Below, one piece after another: positions 26,228 to 35,249 of a stretch of DNA of 64,000 bases. Position 1 is the first letter of the stretch, and each line of letters opens with the position of its first letter. Below the pieces are notes generated by a model that was not told where the DNA came from, did not search any database, and saw only the letters and a list, made by a program, of their open reading frames with translations. Both the position numbers and the translations under genes were made by a program. The DNA is from JBBIRG01 sp964410965 (GTDB taxonomy: Bacteria; CLD3; SB21; JBBIRG01). The stretch is taken from contig CAYPIY010000005.1 in assembly GCA_964410965.1 (NCBI GenBank), positions 1-64,000 of the forward strand. Direction: 5' to 3'.

Positions 26228-27217
26228 ATGACTGAACAACGGGAATCCGTCACCAGAGAGATATGGTCATTTGAAGACCAGCTGATCCGAAGCCTGATCA
26301 CCTTACGGAGGCTTGCCGTTACGGGATTTGCGGCCACTCTTTTCCAGGTCACCCTGGGCGGCTGGATCCGCGCGACCCGGATCAAACCCCTTTGCCCGGA
26401 CTGGCCGACATGTTTCGGGAGGTGGATCCCTCCGTTATCGGCCTCCGACCTGCCCTCGGACATCAATCCGGCAGATTTTGATTTCCTCCTCGCCTGGATG
26501 GAATTCCTGCTGAGAGCATCCGGAATCGGGATCTTTGCTCTGATCTGTTTTACGACGTATTTCGCGGTAAAACGCCTGCATCATATCAGCTCCGTTTTTT
26601 TCTCATCGATCGGGATCATGACACTACTGATCCTTGAAATATGGATCGGCAGCCAGTTCTCTTACCTTTTCGTGCAGCCGATGGTTGTTTCCCTGCACAC
26701 GGGCATAGCTTTCGTCCTGCTGAGCCTGATGGCTTATCAGATTTATCATTCGTACCTGAACAGCGAACCCTCGATGCGGGTACGCATTCAGCAGCCGGTT
26801 ATGCTCCGGAGATGGCTCTCAGGCGTCTGGATCATCAGTTTATTCCAGATCGTCATGGGCTGCGAGGTGCGCCTTCATTTTTTGCGGCTGATTGAGATTT
26901 TCCCTAAACTGTCCCGTTATGAGATCTCGCATAAAATGACCGATACGGTCCACCTCCATGGCTGGCTGGGTTTCATGATGGCAGTGTTTACGGCTTATGT
27001 GAGTTACCGGATTATCCGGCTGAACGGAAATATCGTATTTATACGTTCCGGCGCCTGGTCTCTTGCCCTGATCAACATGACCCAGTTGCTGACCGGCGCG
27101 GCTTTAGTTACGCTGGGCGTTCCAGTAACCGCCCAGGTCCTGCATACGCTTTTATCGGCTCTTTTTATGGCTAATCTGGTAATTTTATACTTATCGCTGA
27201 AGCCCAGGATCTTCTGA
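26228..27217 (+). CDS. ctaA: Heme A synthase (COX15/CtaA family)
   Basis: CtaA oxidises heme O to heme A for aa3-type cytochrome oxidases in the inner membrane. The 329-residue protein has about eight membrane helices. The family hallmark 'GGWIRATRIKPLCPDWPTC' lies in the first periplasmic loop. Heme-ligand His residues are visible in 'VSLHTGIAF', 'DTVHLHGWLG' and 'VLHTLLSAL'. It lies 72 bases after the small membrane protein gene and probably belongs to the same respiratory unit. The oxidase genes and heme O synthase are not in the window. Confidence 0.88.
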   Translation: MTEQRESVTREIWSFEDQLIRSLITLRRLAVTGFAATLFQVTLGGWIRATRIKPLCPDWPTCFGRWIPPLSASDLPSDINPADFDFLLAWMEFLLRASGIGIFALICFTTYFAVKRLHHISSVFFSSIGIMTLLILEIWIGSQFSYLFVQPMVVSLHTGIAFVLLSLMAYQIYHSYLNSEPSMRVRIQQPVMLRRWLSGVWIISLFQIVMGCEVRLHFLRLIEIFPKLSRYEISHKMTDTVHLHGWLGFMMAVFTAYVSYRIIRLNGNIVFIRSGAWSLALINMTQLLTGAALVTLGVPVTAQVLHTLLSALFMANLVILYLSLKPRIF

Positions 27218-27330
27218 AATCATTTCCACCGCACCGGGAAGCTTTTCAGGACAGAGCCGCAACCCGTCCGGGCCGGAATCGGGATTTCATATCCGGACAC
27301 TGAGCAGGCTTACATTGATCCGCCGTACGG

Positions 27331-29370
27331 TTATTCAGTTTTTTCTGTGCGTTTCTTTTTCCTGCCGTTATTTCCGCTTTCTTCCAGCTTGAAATAGCTG
27401 ACAAGAATCTGCAATTGTCCCGTAAGTTTTTCGAGATCTTCCGACGCGTTGGCGATCTGACGGATGGAGCCGGCGATTTGCTGGGTTGCCGAATCTACGC
27501 CCTTGATGTTTTCAGCCACCTGTTCGCTCGCCGTGGACTGCTCGTTGGAGGCGACAGCGATCTGGGATATCATATTCGTAAGTTTCTGGACGGTATCGAC
27601 AATCTGCTGAAGGGCGTTCCGGGCCCTGTCGGTCGATGCCAGTCCCTGTTCCACTTCGCTCTTTCCGCTTTCCATCAGCCCGGTGACTTCCTGGACATGG
27701 CTTTGCATTTTTGCGATCAGTTCGTTGATTTCCAGTGTGGATTTGCCCGTCCGTTCCGCGAGTTTCTGGATCTCATACGCCACTACGGTAAAGCCCTTGC
27801 CCTTGTCGCCTGCCCGAACCGCTTCGACGGACGCGTTCAGGGCGATCAGATTGGTCTGTTTCGTGACTTCCGTGATGATCTGTGTGATCTTTCCGATCTG
27901 CGCGCTGCTGAGACTCAATGCATGGATCGTCTCTGATGTTTTTTTCACGCTCTCGGCGATCTTATTCATCCCGGACACGGTCTGGTCGATGACCTGCATG
28001 GCGTCCGAGGCGGCCAGATGGGTTTCCACGGCCATGTCCTTGGTCGCCGCGGTGTTCTGGGCATTCTGATAGATGGTCCGCGTCATTTCCTCGATGGCTG
28101 TTGCTGCGCCGGCTGTTTGTGCGGACTGTTTCCGGGCCTCGAGGGCAATCTGGTCCGTACTGGCCGATATTTCCTTCGCCGAAGCCGAAAGCGTATTGCT
28201 TGCGTGCATCAGCTCGATCAGGACCTTTCGGACCGAACCGACAAACTTGTCAAAAGACCGGCTCATGTACCCGATCTCATCCTCCCTCCGGATATTCATC
28301 ACCATATTCAGGTTCGCCTGGTCCATCATCGTGGCAATGTGCCATATCGGCTTGGAGAATTTCCCCGAAAGAAAGATGATCGTCAGCAGAATGAGAAGGA
28401 TCGTAGCCGCGCCGATAATCCCGATGACTGCGACGATTGCGTACACTGTCGCGAATATATCGGATTTGGCCGCGACAACGGCAAATGTCCAGTGCCCCGT
28501 TTCGACCGGTGCGTATTGAAGCACGGCGTCCGATCCGATGAAGGGATCGATAAAATCAATCTGACCCTCGGGTTTTACGCGGATGCTGTCCATGAGAGTC
28601 TGAAAAATCCGGTTCTGCCTGTTATTACCGAAATCCGCGATGGTGCTGTCGCCGATATATTTTTTTTCCCTGAATGACACGAGCTTTCCCTCGCGGCTGA
28701 TCAGGAACGCGTAACCCTGATCCATCACTTTGATTTCACTAATGATCGTATCGATATCGTTCAGCAGTATATCTACCCCGCCAATGCCTGCAAATTTTCC
28801 ATCATAATGGATCGGCGCAATGCAGGAAGTCATGATCACTCCCTCATCCAGGTAAGGTTCCATGACAACCATAGAATCGGCGTCTCTCGGGATAGCGTAC
28901 CAGTCCCATTCGGGCTGTCCGGGTTCCAGCGGGGTAAAACATGCTTTGACAGATTCAGGGCCGTACACGCGGTTCCAGTAAAGGCCGAACCGGCCGTAAT
29001 AACTCAGCGTGTCTTTCAGGTATAGGCGGTCTTTACCGTCAAAAATGTTCGGCTCAAAGGCGACATAAGTTCCCAATAATTTCGGATGCTGATCGAGTAT
29101 GGCTTTGAGATAAGTACCGACCTCGTTCCGGTCTTTTCCCTTATAATGCTCCATGACATTGACGATCGTATAGGCGATTGCCTTGTTGGTTTTCATATCC
29201 GCGTCAAACTGCGCGGCATAACGGCGGGCTGTATCCTTTAACTGTTCCCTTGATATCGTCTGTACGTTTTGGTACAGGACATTATAACTTATGACAGCCG
29301 CCAAAACGGCGATGATGATAATCACCGGAATAATATATAAAATCAGCCGGGTGCGGATACTGAAGTACAT
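27331..29370 (-). CDS. Methyl-accepting chemotaxis protein with dCache sensor
   Basis: A 679-residue transmembrane chemoreceptor. TM1 spans about 9-30, a periplasmic double-Cache sensor about 35-300, and TM2 about 308-333; a HAMP segment and a long cytoplasmic coiled coil follow. The signalling tip 'QTNLIALNASVEAVRAG' is conserved and would contact CheA and CheW. In the sensor, 'YVAFEPNIFDGKDRLY', 'YYGRFGLYWNR' and 'GIGGVDILL' are typical of dCache_1 ligand pockets. AAAGGAG precedes the ATG. No che or flagellar genes are nearby, so the ligand and the output are unknown. Confidence 0.95.
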   Translation of the reverse strand: MYFSIRTRLILYIIPVIIIIAVLAAVISYNVLYQNVQTISREQLKDTARRYAAQFDADMKTNKAIAYTIVNVMEHYKGKDRNEVGTYLKAILDQHPKLLGTYVAFEPNIFDGKDRLYLKDTLSYYGRFGLYWNRVYGPESVKACFTPLEPGQPEWDWYAIPRDADSMVVMEPYLDEGVIMTSCIAPIHYDGKFAGIGGVDILLNDIDTIISEIKVMDQGYAFLISREGKLVSFREKKYIGDSTIADFGNNRQNRIFQTLMDSIRVKPEGQIDFIDPFIGSDAVLQYAPVETGHWTFAVVAAKSDIFATVYAIVAVIGIIGAATILLILLTIIFLSGKFSKPIWHIATMMDQANLNMVMNIRREDEIGYMSRSFDKFVGSVRKVLIELMHASNTLSASAKEISASTDQIALEARKQSAQTAGAATAIEEMTRTIYQNAQNTAATKDMAVETHLAASDAMQVIDQTVSGMNKIAESVKKTSETIHALSLSSAQIGKITQIITEVTKQTNLIALNASVEAVRAGDKGKGFTVVAYEIQKLAERTGKSTLEINELIAKMQSHVQEVTGLMESGKSEVEQGLASTDRARNALQQIVDTVQKLTNMISQIAVASNEQSTASEQVAENIKGVDSATQQIAGSIRQIANASEDLEKLTGQLQILVSYFKLEESGNNGRKKKRTEKTE

Positions 29371-29448
29371 ATCAATCTCCTTTATCTGAATATAAAAAAG
29401 ATGACATCCGTTTTAATAGGGTTGTCCTCCGAAAGGATAATTCGCTTG

Positions 29449-29477
29449 AAGATATGTAGGTTTTAAGTGATTATCAA
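29449..29477 (-). promoter_or_regulatory. Chemoreceptor gene promoter
   Basis: On the minus strand TTGATA, a 17-base spacer and TATCTT lie about 80 bases before the chemoreceptor start at 29370. Confidence 0.5.
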
Positions 29478-29526
29478 ATATAAAATGGTTGAAATTTTTT
29501 ATTACAAAATACCAGGGCCGTAATCC

Positions 29527-30741
29527 TCATTCATACCGTAACGATTCCACGACGTTCGCTTTCGCCGCTTTCAGCGCGGGATAAAACCCGAACACCAGAC
29601 CGACTAAAACCGACAAACCGAAACTCATCACCACCGCGACCGGCAGGATAATAAGATTCCAGCCCGCGTAAATTTCCAGCGCGGACGACGCGAGAAACGC
29701 GAGCCCGATTCCCAATACGCCTCCGATCAGGCAAATTAATAACGCCTCGATGATGAACTGAATCAGAATGTCTTTCTTTTTCGCGCCGACCGCTTTCCGT
29801 ATGCCGATTTCCTTCGTGCGCTCCGTCACCGATACCACCATAATATTCATGATGCCGATTCCTCCCACAATCAGCGAGATCGCGGCGATTGACGCCAGCA
29901 GAACCGATAACGTCTCATTCGTTTCCTGCGCCGTAGTAATGATATCGGCCTGGTTGCGGATCTCAAAATCGTTCTCCTGGTCGGATCTCAGCCGGTGACG
30001 GCGGCGGAGTATGCGTTCGATGTCAAACGTCGCGTCATCCAGAGCCGACTGATCGGTTGTTTTAAACGATATGCCGCCGATGTAATCAATTCCGAAAATC
30101 CTCTGCTGGGCCGTGGACAGCGGCGTCACGATCTGGTCGTCCTGGTTCATCATTCCCGTCTGGCCTTTCGTGCCGAACATCCCGATGACCTGGAAGTTCT
30201 GACCCTTGATCTTCACGGTTTTACCGACCGGACTCTGATTGTCAAAAAGATTTTTATAAACGGTGTTTCCGATGATGCAGACCTTACTCCCGTTCTTGTA
30301 TTCATCCGCGTTGAAAAAACGTCCGTCGCTGATTTCAAAATTCCGCACCGATGGATAGGACATAGTTGTTCCCACGATCTGGGTGTTGACATTTTTATTC
30401 AGGTATTTCACCTGCGCGTTTCTAGAAAGTTCGGCGGAAAAATCGATGATGGAAGAGGATTCGCGGTCAATGATTTCCGCGTCCTCGATCTTAAGCGTAA
30501 CGGCCGTACCGGAACCCTGCTGGGCGTGGCCTGTGCGGTGCGATCCCGGTCTTACAATCAGCAAGTCTGTACCGAGTCCCTTAAGACGCTCGTTTACAGC
30601 TTGCCTTGCCCCTTCGCCCAGCGCCACAACCGTGATCACCGCCCCGACGCCGATGATGATGCCGAGCATCGTCAGCATCGTGCGCAGCTTGTTCGCTTTG
30701 AGCGAATTCCAGGCCGTTAAAAAACTTTCCTTCAGATTCAT
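29527..30741 (-). CDS. MacB-like ABC transporter permease (FtsX family)
   Basis: A 404-residue permease with the MacB topology: TM1 (about 20-43, after the motif 'LKANKLRTMLTMLGIIIGVG'), a large periplasmic core domain, and three C-terminal helices (about 278-395) that include 'GGIGIMNIMVVSVTERTKEI', the cytoplasmic coupling segment. MacB pumps use periplasmic mechanotransmission to push substrates into a TolC-type channel. Unlike E. coli MacB there is no fused ATPase, and no separate ATP-binding gene lies beside it. The adaptor gene is immediately upstream with a 21-base gap. The substrate is unknown. Confidence 0.9.
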   Translation of the reverse strand: MNLKESFLTAWNSLKANKLRTMLTMLGIIIGVGAVITVVALGEGARQAVNERLKGLGTDLLIVRPGSHRTGHAQQGSGTAVTLKIEDAEIIDRESSSIIDFSAELSRNAQVKYLNKNVNTQIVGTTMSYPSVRNFEISDGRFFNADEYKNGSKVCIIGNTVYKNLFDNQSPVGKTVKIKGQNFQVIGMFGTKGQTGMMNQDDQIVTPLSTAQQRIFGIDYIGGISFKTTDQSALDDATFDIERILRRRHRLRSDQENDFEIRNQADIITTAQETNETLSVLLASIAAISLIVGGIGIMNIMVVSVTERTKEIGIRKAVGAKKKDILIQFIIEALLICLIGGVLGIGLAFLASSALEIYAGWNLIILPVAVVMSFGLSVLVGLVFGFYPALKAAKANVVESLRYE

Positions 30742-30762
30742 GTATTGATGTTTTCCGCGAAA

Positions 30763-32115
30763 CTAATTTCGCCGTGACGGGCCCATTCCGCCGCCCATTC
30801 GGTTCTTCAGCATATCTTTGCGCTCCTGCGATTCCTGTTTCGCCTGAGAGAATTTGACCATATACACCTTGGTTGAATCCGTAAGTCCGCTGACGACTTC
30901 GGCTTCATCGAAATTCGCCGCGCCGATCTCGACCGGACGGAGGATGAGCTTTTCCGTTTCCCGTACGACGACAAATTTCTTTTTCGGTTGAATCCCTGAT
31001 CCGCCGGAATCGGCTTTCATGAGATCGGATTTATTGGTTTTCTTTTCCCTGCGGGAATCCTTTTTAGGAGTTGTTTTAGACGAATCTGAATTTTTCCGCT
31101 CGGACGAACGTCCCGAAAAAACGCTTACATCAACTCCGGCATCTTTCAGGATTTTCATGTCGGTCTGGACTTCAGAATATTCCCGGAGCAATTCATTGGA
31201 AATCAGAAGAACGTCTTCCTTGTCAAAAATATCAATGGTAATCGTTCCGTTCATGCCCGATTTAAGTTTGTTGTTTTTATTGGGCACAAGAATGACCACG
31301 TCAAACGTAGTGACATTCTGGGTAACCGTCGACTGCGCGGCGATACGGATAACGCGTCCGTAAAAAACATCGTCCGGGTAAGCGTCGGCGATAATCTTCG
31401 TTTCCTGTCCGATGGCGATCCGTCCGATATCCACCTCGTCAACGGCGGCGATCATGTGAACCTCGTCCATATTAGCCACCCGCGCAATGGTCGTTCCCCC
31501 GCCGACATTGGATACCGCCGACGCGATAATTTGCCCCGCCGTCACATTGCGCGACAGAACAATCCCGTTGATCGGGGATAGAACAATGGTTTCAGCCAGC
31601 TTCTGCCGAGCGAGAATCAGCGACGACTGGGCTTTCACGAGACTTGATTTTGATTTTACGAAATCCACGTTGATCTGGTCGAAATCCTGCTGGGAAATCA
31701 GTTGCTTCTGGTACAGGTCGTTCGCCCGTTTCCAGTTGTTTTCCTGCTGGGTCAGCGTCGCGACCGCAACCTGCGAATCCGCGAGAGCCTGATCGTAGGC
31801 GTTGCGCGTATCGGTCTGGTCAAGCCTGGCAATCAGCTGCCCCGTCCGGATCCGGTCGCTGTTTTCAATCGGGATCTGTTCGACAATGCCGCTCGCCTTT
31901 GACTTCACCTCGATTACGTTGATGGGCGAAATGACACCCGTCGCGCTTACCGTTACGCGAAGTTCGCCCCGCCGCAGAGGCATTTCACGTTTGACGATAA
32001 AGTTAGTCGCCGGAGAAGAAACGCCGGGATCTGAATCCATCAAAAAAATGAAGTAATACAGACCGGCAATTACAGGGAACGCTATGAACGAAGTTATAAT
32101 TACTTTTTTTTTCAC
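30763..32115 (-). CDS. MacA-like periplasmic adaptor (membrane fusion protein)
   Basis: A 450-residue adaptor. An N-terminal anchor helix (about 5-25) leads to the lipoyl-like half motif 'VIEVKSKASGIVEQIPI', a helical hairpin (about 108-172) and the second half 'ETIVLSPINGIVLSRNVTAG', then beta-barrel and membrane-proximal domains. Residues about 335-370 form a Lys/Ser/Arg-rich insertion not usual in MacA. The start is GTG at 32115 (MKKKVIITSF) after a weak GAAAGA site. With the downstream permease it would form a MacA-MacB-type efflux or lipoprotein-export pump together with a TolC-like channel and an ATPase encoded elsewhere. Confidence 0.9.
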   Translation of the reverse strand: MKKKVIITSFIAFPVIAGLYYFIFLMDSDPGVSSPATNFIVKREMPLRRGELRVTVSATGVISPINVIEVKSKASGIVEQIPIENSDRIRTGQLIARLDQTDTRNAYDQALADSQVAVATLTQQENNWKRANDLYQKQLISQQDFDQINVDFVKSKSSLVKAQSSLILARQKLAETIVLSPINGIVLSRNVTAGQIIASAVSNVGGGTTIARVANMDEVHMIAAVDEVDIGRIAIGQETKIIADAYPDDVFYGRVIRIAAQSTVTQNVTTFDVVILVPNKNNKLKSGMNGTITIDIFDKEDVLLISNELLREYSEVQTDMKILKDAGVDVSVFSGRSSERKNSDSSKTTPKKDSRREKKTNKSDLMKADSGGSGIQPKKKFVVVRETEKLILRPVEIGAANFDEAEVVSGLTDSTKVYMVKFSQAKQESQERKDMLKNRMGGGMGPSRRN

Positions 32116-32306
32116 GGCAGTCTTTCAGAATTAACATGAATAATGCATCTTCATACTGACGCGAAAACAGTATAAAAGTTTAATTTTAATTACAAGGATA
32201 TTATTATCTTCCTTTTATCAGATCATATATCTTTTTCCGTCTTTTTACGACATCCTTAAGGGAGAAAGAATCTTGAAACATGATCCGAAAAAATTCCGTA
32301 TACATG

Positions 32307-32339
32307 TCACCCGATTAAACCAAATCACCCGATACGGGT
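32307..32339. promoter_or_regulatory. Direct repeats and small palindrome in the divergent region
   Basis: TCACCCGAT occurs at 32307-32315 and 32325-32333, an 18-base period that would put both copies on nearly the same DNA face. The second copy overlaps the palindrome ACCCGATACGGGT (32327-32339). The 300-base gap 32116-32416 separates the adaptor gene and the Spy-like gene, so this may be an operator for one of them. No regulator is identified. Confidence 0.35.
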
Positions 32340-32351
32340 CTAAGGGTTTGT

Positions 32352-32420
32352 ATGAATGAAACGAAAACGAAACTTATTAACAAACAACCTGAAAACACTT
32401 CAAGAAAGGATACGGTATGA
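32352..32420 (+). CDS. Possible 22-codon leader peptide coupled to the Spy-like gene
   Basis: A short frame (MNETKTKLINKQPENTSRKD, then TV) begins at ATG 32352, five bases after AAGGG, and its stop overlaps the ATG of the next gene (ATGA at 32417-32420). A good ribosome-binding site and exact stop/start coupling suggest a translated leader. Chance is not excluded at this length, and nothing in the peptide indicates its function. Confidence 0.3.
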   Translation: MNETKTKLINKQPENTSRKDTV

Positions 32421-33013
32421 AAACGATTCAAGCCTTCCTCATCGGCGCGCTGCTGATCACATTCTGGACCCAGACAGGATGCGCCCAGAAAGATGACAAA
32501 GCCGTCAAACTGAAAGACATCGAAGAGATGGACGATATCGATGTGATGATCGCGGGAAATTTCCCCGGACCGGGCATGGGATTTCATTTCGGCTGGCAGG
32601 ACGATGACGATGATTTCGGCCCGGCCTGCGACGGCGGCGATCACATGATGTTATGCGAAAAAGAACTCGGGCTCAGCAAAGAACAGAAAGACAAAATCAA
32701 ATCGCTTCATCTCGCTCTGAGAAAGCAGAATATCCCGCTGATGAGCGATCTTAAACTCAAACGCATCGAGATGAAAGAGCTTATGGACGCTGAGAAACCG
32801 GATAAAGACAAAGTCACGGCGAAAATCAAAGAAATGGAAACCATCAAGACGAAGCTTCATATCAATAAGGCAACGACGCGCATCGACGTGATGAACGTTT
32901 ACACCAAAGAACAGCGTGAAAAACTCGAAGAACACCGCTGCATGCGCGGCCCCCGCCACATGGATCGTCCGCACAAAATGATGAAAAAATTCCGGTTTTT
33001 TGAAAAGGACTGA
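32417..33013 (+). CDS. Spy/CpxP-like periplasmic lipoprotein
   Basis: A 198-residue protein with a lipoprotein signal (Cys of QTGC, about residue 22). After an acidic, Asp-rich linker comes a helical domain of the LTXXQ/Spy class: 'ELGLSKEQKDKIKSLHLALR', 'LKLKRIEMKELMD' and 'VYTKEQREKLEEHR'. The tail is rich in His, Met and Cys ('CMRGPRHMDRPHKMMKK'), which suggests metal binding. Spy and CpxP proteins are envelope-stress chaperones or sensors. AAAGGA lies eight bases before the ATG. It is divergent from the efflux adaptor and is followed by a strong terminator, so it is a single unit, perhaps with the leader above. Confidence 0.8.
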   Translation: MKTIQAFLIGALLITFWTQTGCAQKDDKAVKLKDIEEMDDIDVMIAGNFPGPGMGFHFGWQDDDDDFGPACDGGDHMMLCEKELGLSKEQKDKIKSLHLALRKQNIPLMSDLKLKRIEMKELMDAEKPDKDKVTAKIKEMETIKTKLHINKATTRIDVMNVYTKEQREKLEEHRCMRGPRHMDRPHKMMKKFRFFEKD

Positions 33014-33036
33014 TTCAGTCCCTCTCCTTCCTTGGT

Positions 33037-33071
33037 AAAAAGGCAGAGCGAGCGATCGTTCTGCCTTTTTT
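33037..33071 (+). terminator. Rho-independent terminator
   Basis: A stem of up to 15 bp (33037-33051 with 33056-33070, one G-T pair) is closed by a GCGA tetraloop and ends in six T residues, 23 bases after the Spy-like gene. Confidence 0.9.
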
Positions 33072-33166
33072 GCTATTCCGAAGGGAAAACATGCAATCAT
33101 ATAAATGCAAATTTTAAATAACTTGTGAATCCCGGTAAGCAAAGAATTTTCTATTTTTATTTTTAT

Positions 33167-33195
33167 TTGACAATTTTTATCAATTCCTCTATATT
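33167..33195 (+). promoter_or_regulatory. gatC-pyrG promoter
   Basis: A perfect TTGACA, a 17-base spacer and TATATT lie 44 bases before the gatC start. It is one of the clearest promoters in the window. Confidence 0.8.
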
Positions 33196-33239
33196 GGCTC
33201 GACAATTCAGGAATCATTTAAAGAAATGAAAGAGCACGG

Positions 33240-33536
33240 ATGTCGGTCACCTTTGATGAAGTAAAAAAGATAGCGTCACTGGCCCATCTGAGTTTCAACG
33301 ACGGGGAACTTCTCAAATACACGGACCAGCTGAACCAGATCCTTGGATACGTGGAAAAACTCAATGAACTGGATACATCCGATGTTCCGGTCACTTATCA
33401 TCCGGTTGAATACGGAAACGTCATGCGCGATGATGAGATACGCCCGGGACTGAGCGTTGACCAGGCCCTTCAGAACGCGCCTAAAAAAAGCTGGCAGTAT
33501 TTTGTCGTTCCGAAAGTCATTTCCAAATCCGAGTAA
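33240..33536 (+). CDS. gatC: Asp/Glu-tRNA amidotransferase subunit C
   Basis: GatC stabilises the GatCAB complex that converts misacylated Glu-tRNA(Gln) or Asp-tRNA(Asn) to the amide. The 98-residue length is standard. Family motifs are 'VKKIASLAHLSF' at the N-terminus, 'LNQILGYVEKLNELDTSDVP' in the middle and 'MRDDEIRPGL' before the C-terminal segment. gatA and gatB are not adjacent. Three bases separate it from pyrG, with which it is clearly co-transcribed. Confidence 0.95.
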   Translation: MSVTFDEVKKIASLAHLSFNDGELLKYTDQLNQILGYVEKLNELDTSDVPVTYHPVEYGNVMRDDEIRPGLSVDQALQNAPKKSWQYFVVPKVISKSE

Positions 33537-33539
33537 CCC

Positions 33540-35180
33540 ATGCCCGCAAAATCCAAACGCCGAATCAGATCGAAATACATATTTGTCACCGGAGGTGTGA
33601 TATCGTCGCTCGGGAAAGGCATTTCGGCCGCCAGCCTCGGCGTTCTTCTGAAAGCGCGCGGATATTCCGTGACCATCCAGAAATTCGACCCGTACATCAA
33701 TGTCGATCCGGGTACGATGAGCCCCTATCAGCACGGCGAAGTTTATGTCACCGACGACGGGGCCGAAACCGATCTCGACCTCGGTCATTACGAGCGCTTC
33801 ATCGACGTTAATATGACCGCGCAGAACAGCCATACGACCGGAAAAATTTACAAAACCGTGATCGACCGCGAGCGAAAAGGCGACTATCTCGGCGCGACCG
33901 TACAGGTCATTCCCCACATCACCGATGAGATCAAATCACGGATCACCCAGTTATCCAAAGAAGGCTACGAGTTTATCATCAGCGAAATCGGCGGCACGGT
34001 CGGCGATATCGAAAGCCTGCCGTTTCTTGAGGCCATCCGCCAGTTCTGCCTCGAAAAAGGCCCGAAAGACACGATCAATGTCCACGTGACGCTGGTGCCG
34101 TTCATCAAAACATCAGACGAGCTGAAAACGAAACCCACGCAGCACAGCGTTATGAAACTTCGCGAAATAGGAATCCAGCCGGACATCCTGTTATGCCGGT
34201 CCGAAAGATCGCTCCCGAAAGAATCCCGCGCCAAGATCGCCCTGTTCTGCAATGTCCATCCCGATGCGGTGTTTGACGCGCCGGACGTTCGGTCCATTTA
34301 CGAGGTGCCGCAAATCCTCCATCAGAACGGGCTGGATGAACTGGTCCTGAAAAAACTCAATCTCCGGAGCGACCATATCCAGATCAGGGACTGGAAGGAT
34401 CTGGTCGATAAAATCTACAACCCGGAACATCATGTCCGGATCGCCGTTTGCGGTAAATACACGGGCCTCCCGGACGCGTACAAAAGCATCGCCGAATCGT
34501 TCATCCACGCCGGAGTAATCAACCGCGCGAAAGTTTCTGTCGAATGGATCGATTCCAGCCGGCTTGAATCCGGGGATCCGGATGAAATATTCCGTGATAT
34601 TCACGGCATCCTCGTACCCGGGGGATTCGGGTCGAGGGGCATCGAGGGCATGATCCTCGGAGTGCAGCACGCGAGAGTGAACAGGATCCCGTTTTTCGGC
34701 ATTTGCCTCGGCATGCAGTGTATGTCGATCGAATTCGCGCGGAACGTTTGCGGGCTGGCCGGCGCCAACAGCGGAGAATTCTCCCGGCGCACCCGGCATC
34801 CTGTAATCGACCTGATGGAATCGCAGAAACAAATCAAGGAAATGGGCGCGACCATGAGGCTCGGCACGTATCCCTGCGTGATCCAGAACCAGACGAGAGC
34901 GTTCGCCTCGTACGGCACCCACCTGATCCACGAACGGCACCGCCACCGGTACGAATTCAACAATCATTATATCGACACGTTCAGGAAAAATGGAATGGTT
35001 TTTTCGGGCATGTCACCGGACGAGAAACTTGTCGAGATGATCGAACTTCCGGATCATCCCTGGTTTATGGGAGTGCAGTTCCACCCGGAGCTCAAATCCC
35101 GCGCCATCAAGGCCCATCCGCTGTTCCGGGAATTTGTCAAAGCCGCTTTGCAATACAGCCAGCAGAAACCGCGTTCCTGA
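33540..35180 (+). CDS. pyrG: CTP synthase
   Basis: PyrG makes CTP from UTP with ATP and glutamine. The 546-residue protein has the N-terminal synthetase domain (KYIFVTGGVISSLGKG with the P-loop, 'FDPYINVDPGTMSPYQHGEV', 'DLDLGHYERF', 'SEIGGTVGDIES') and the C-terminal glutamine amidotransferase domain with the nucleophile in 'GICLGMQ' and His/Glu in 'GVQFHPE'. All catalytic elements are present and the length is typical. It follows gatC within one operon, with nadB 69 bases downstream. Confidence 0.98.
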   Translation: MPAKSKRRIRSKYIFVTGGVISSLGKGISAASLGVLLKARGYSVTIQKFDPYINVDPGTMSPYQHGEVYVTDDGAETDLDLGHYERFIDVNMTAQNSHTTGKIYKTVIDRERKGDYLGATVQVIPHITDEIKSRITQLSKEGYEFIISEIGGTVGDIESLPFLEAIRQFCLEKGPKDTINVHVTLVPFIKTSDELKTKPTQHSVMKLREIGIQPDILLCRSERSLPKESRAKIALFCNVHPDAVFDAPDVRSIYEVPQILHQNGLDELVLKKLNLRSDHIQIRDWKDLVDKIYNPEHHVRIAVCGKYTGLPDAYKSIAESFIHAGVINRAKVSVEWIDSSRLESGDPDEIFRDIHGILVPGGFGSRGIEGMILGVQHARVNRIPFFGICLGMQCMSIEFARNVCGLAGANSGEFSRRTRHPVIDLMESQKQIKEMGATMRLGTYPCVIQNQTRAFASYGTHLIHERHRHRYEFNNHYIDTFRKNGMVFSGMSPDEKLVEMIELPDHPWFMGVQFHPELKSRAIKAHPLFREFVKAALQYSQQKPRS

Positions 35181-35249
35181 TCCTGCGGTTCCGGACAGAA
35201 TAATAACACTCAATGATCTAACCGGCCAGAGCCGGAGGAAAGTCCGCCG

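Noticed and set aside
34191..34967. A 258-codon minus-strand frame inside pyrG
   Set aside because: pyrG is certain; the antisense frame has no start context or family features.
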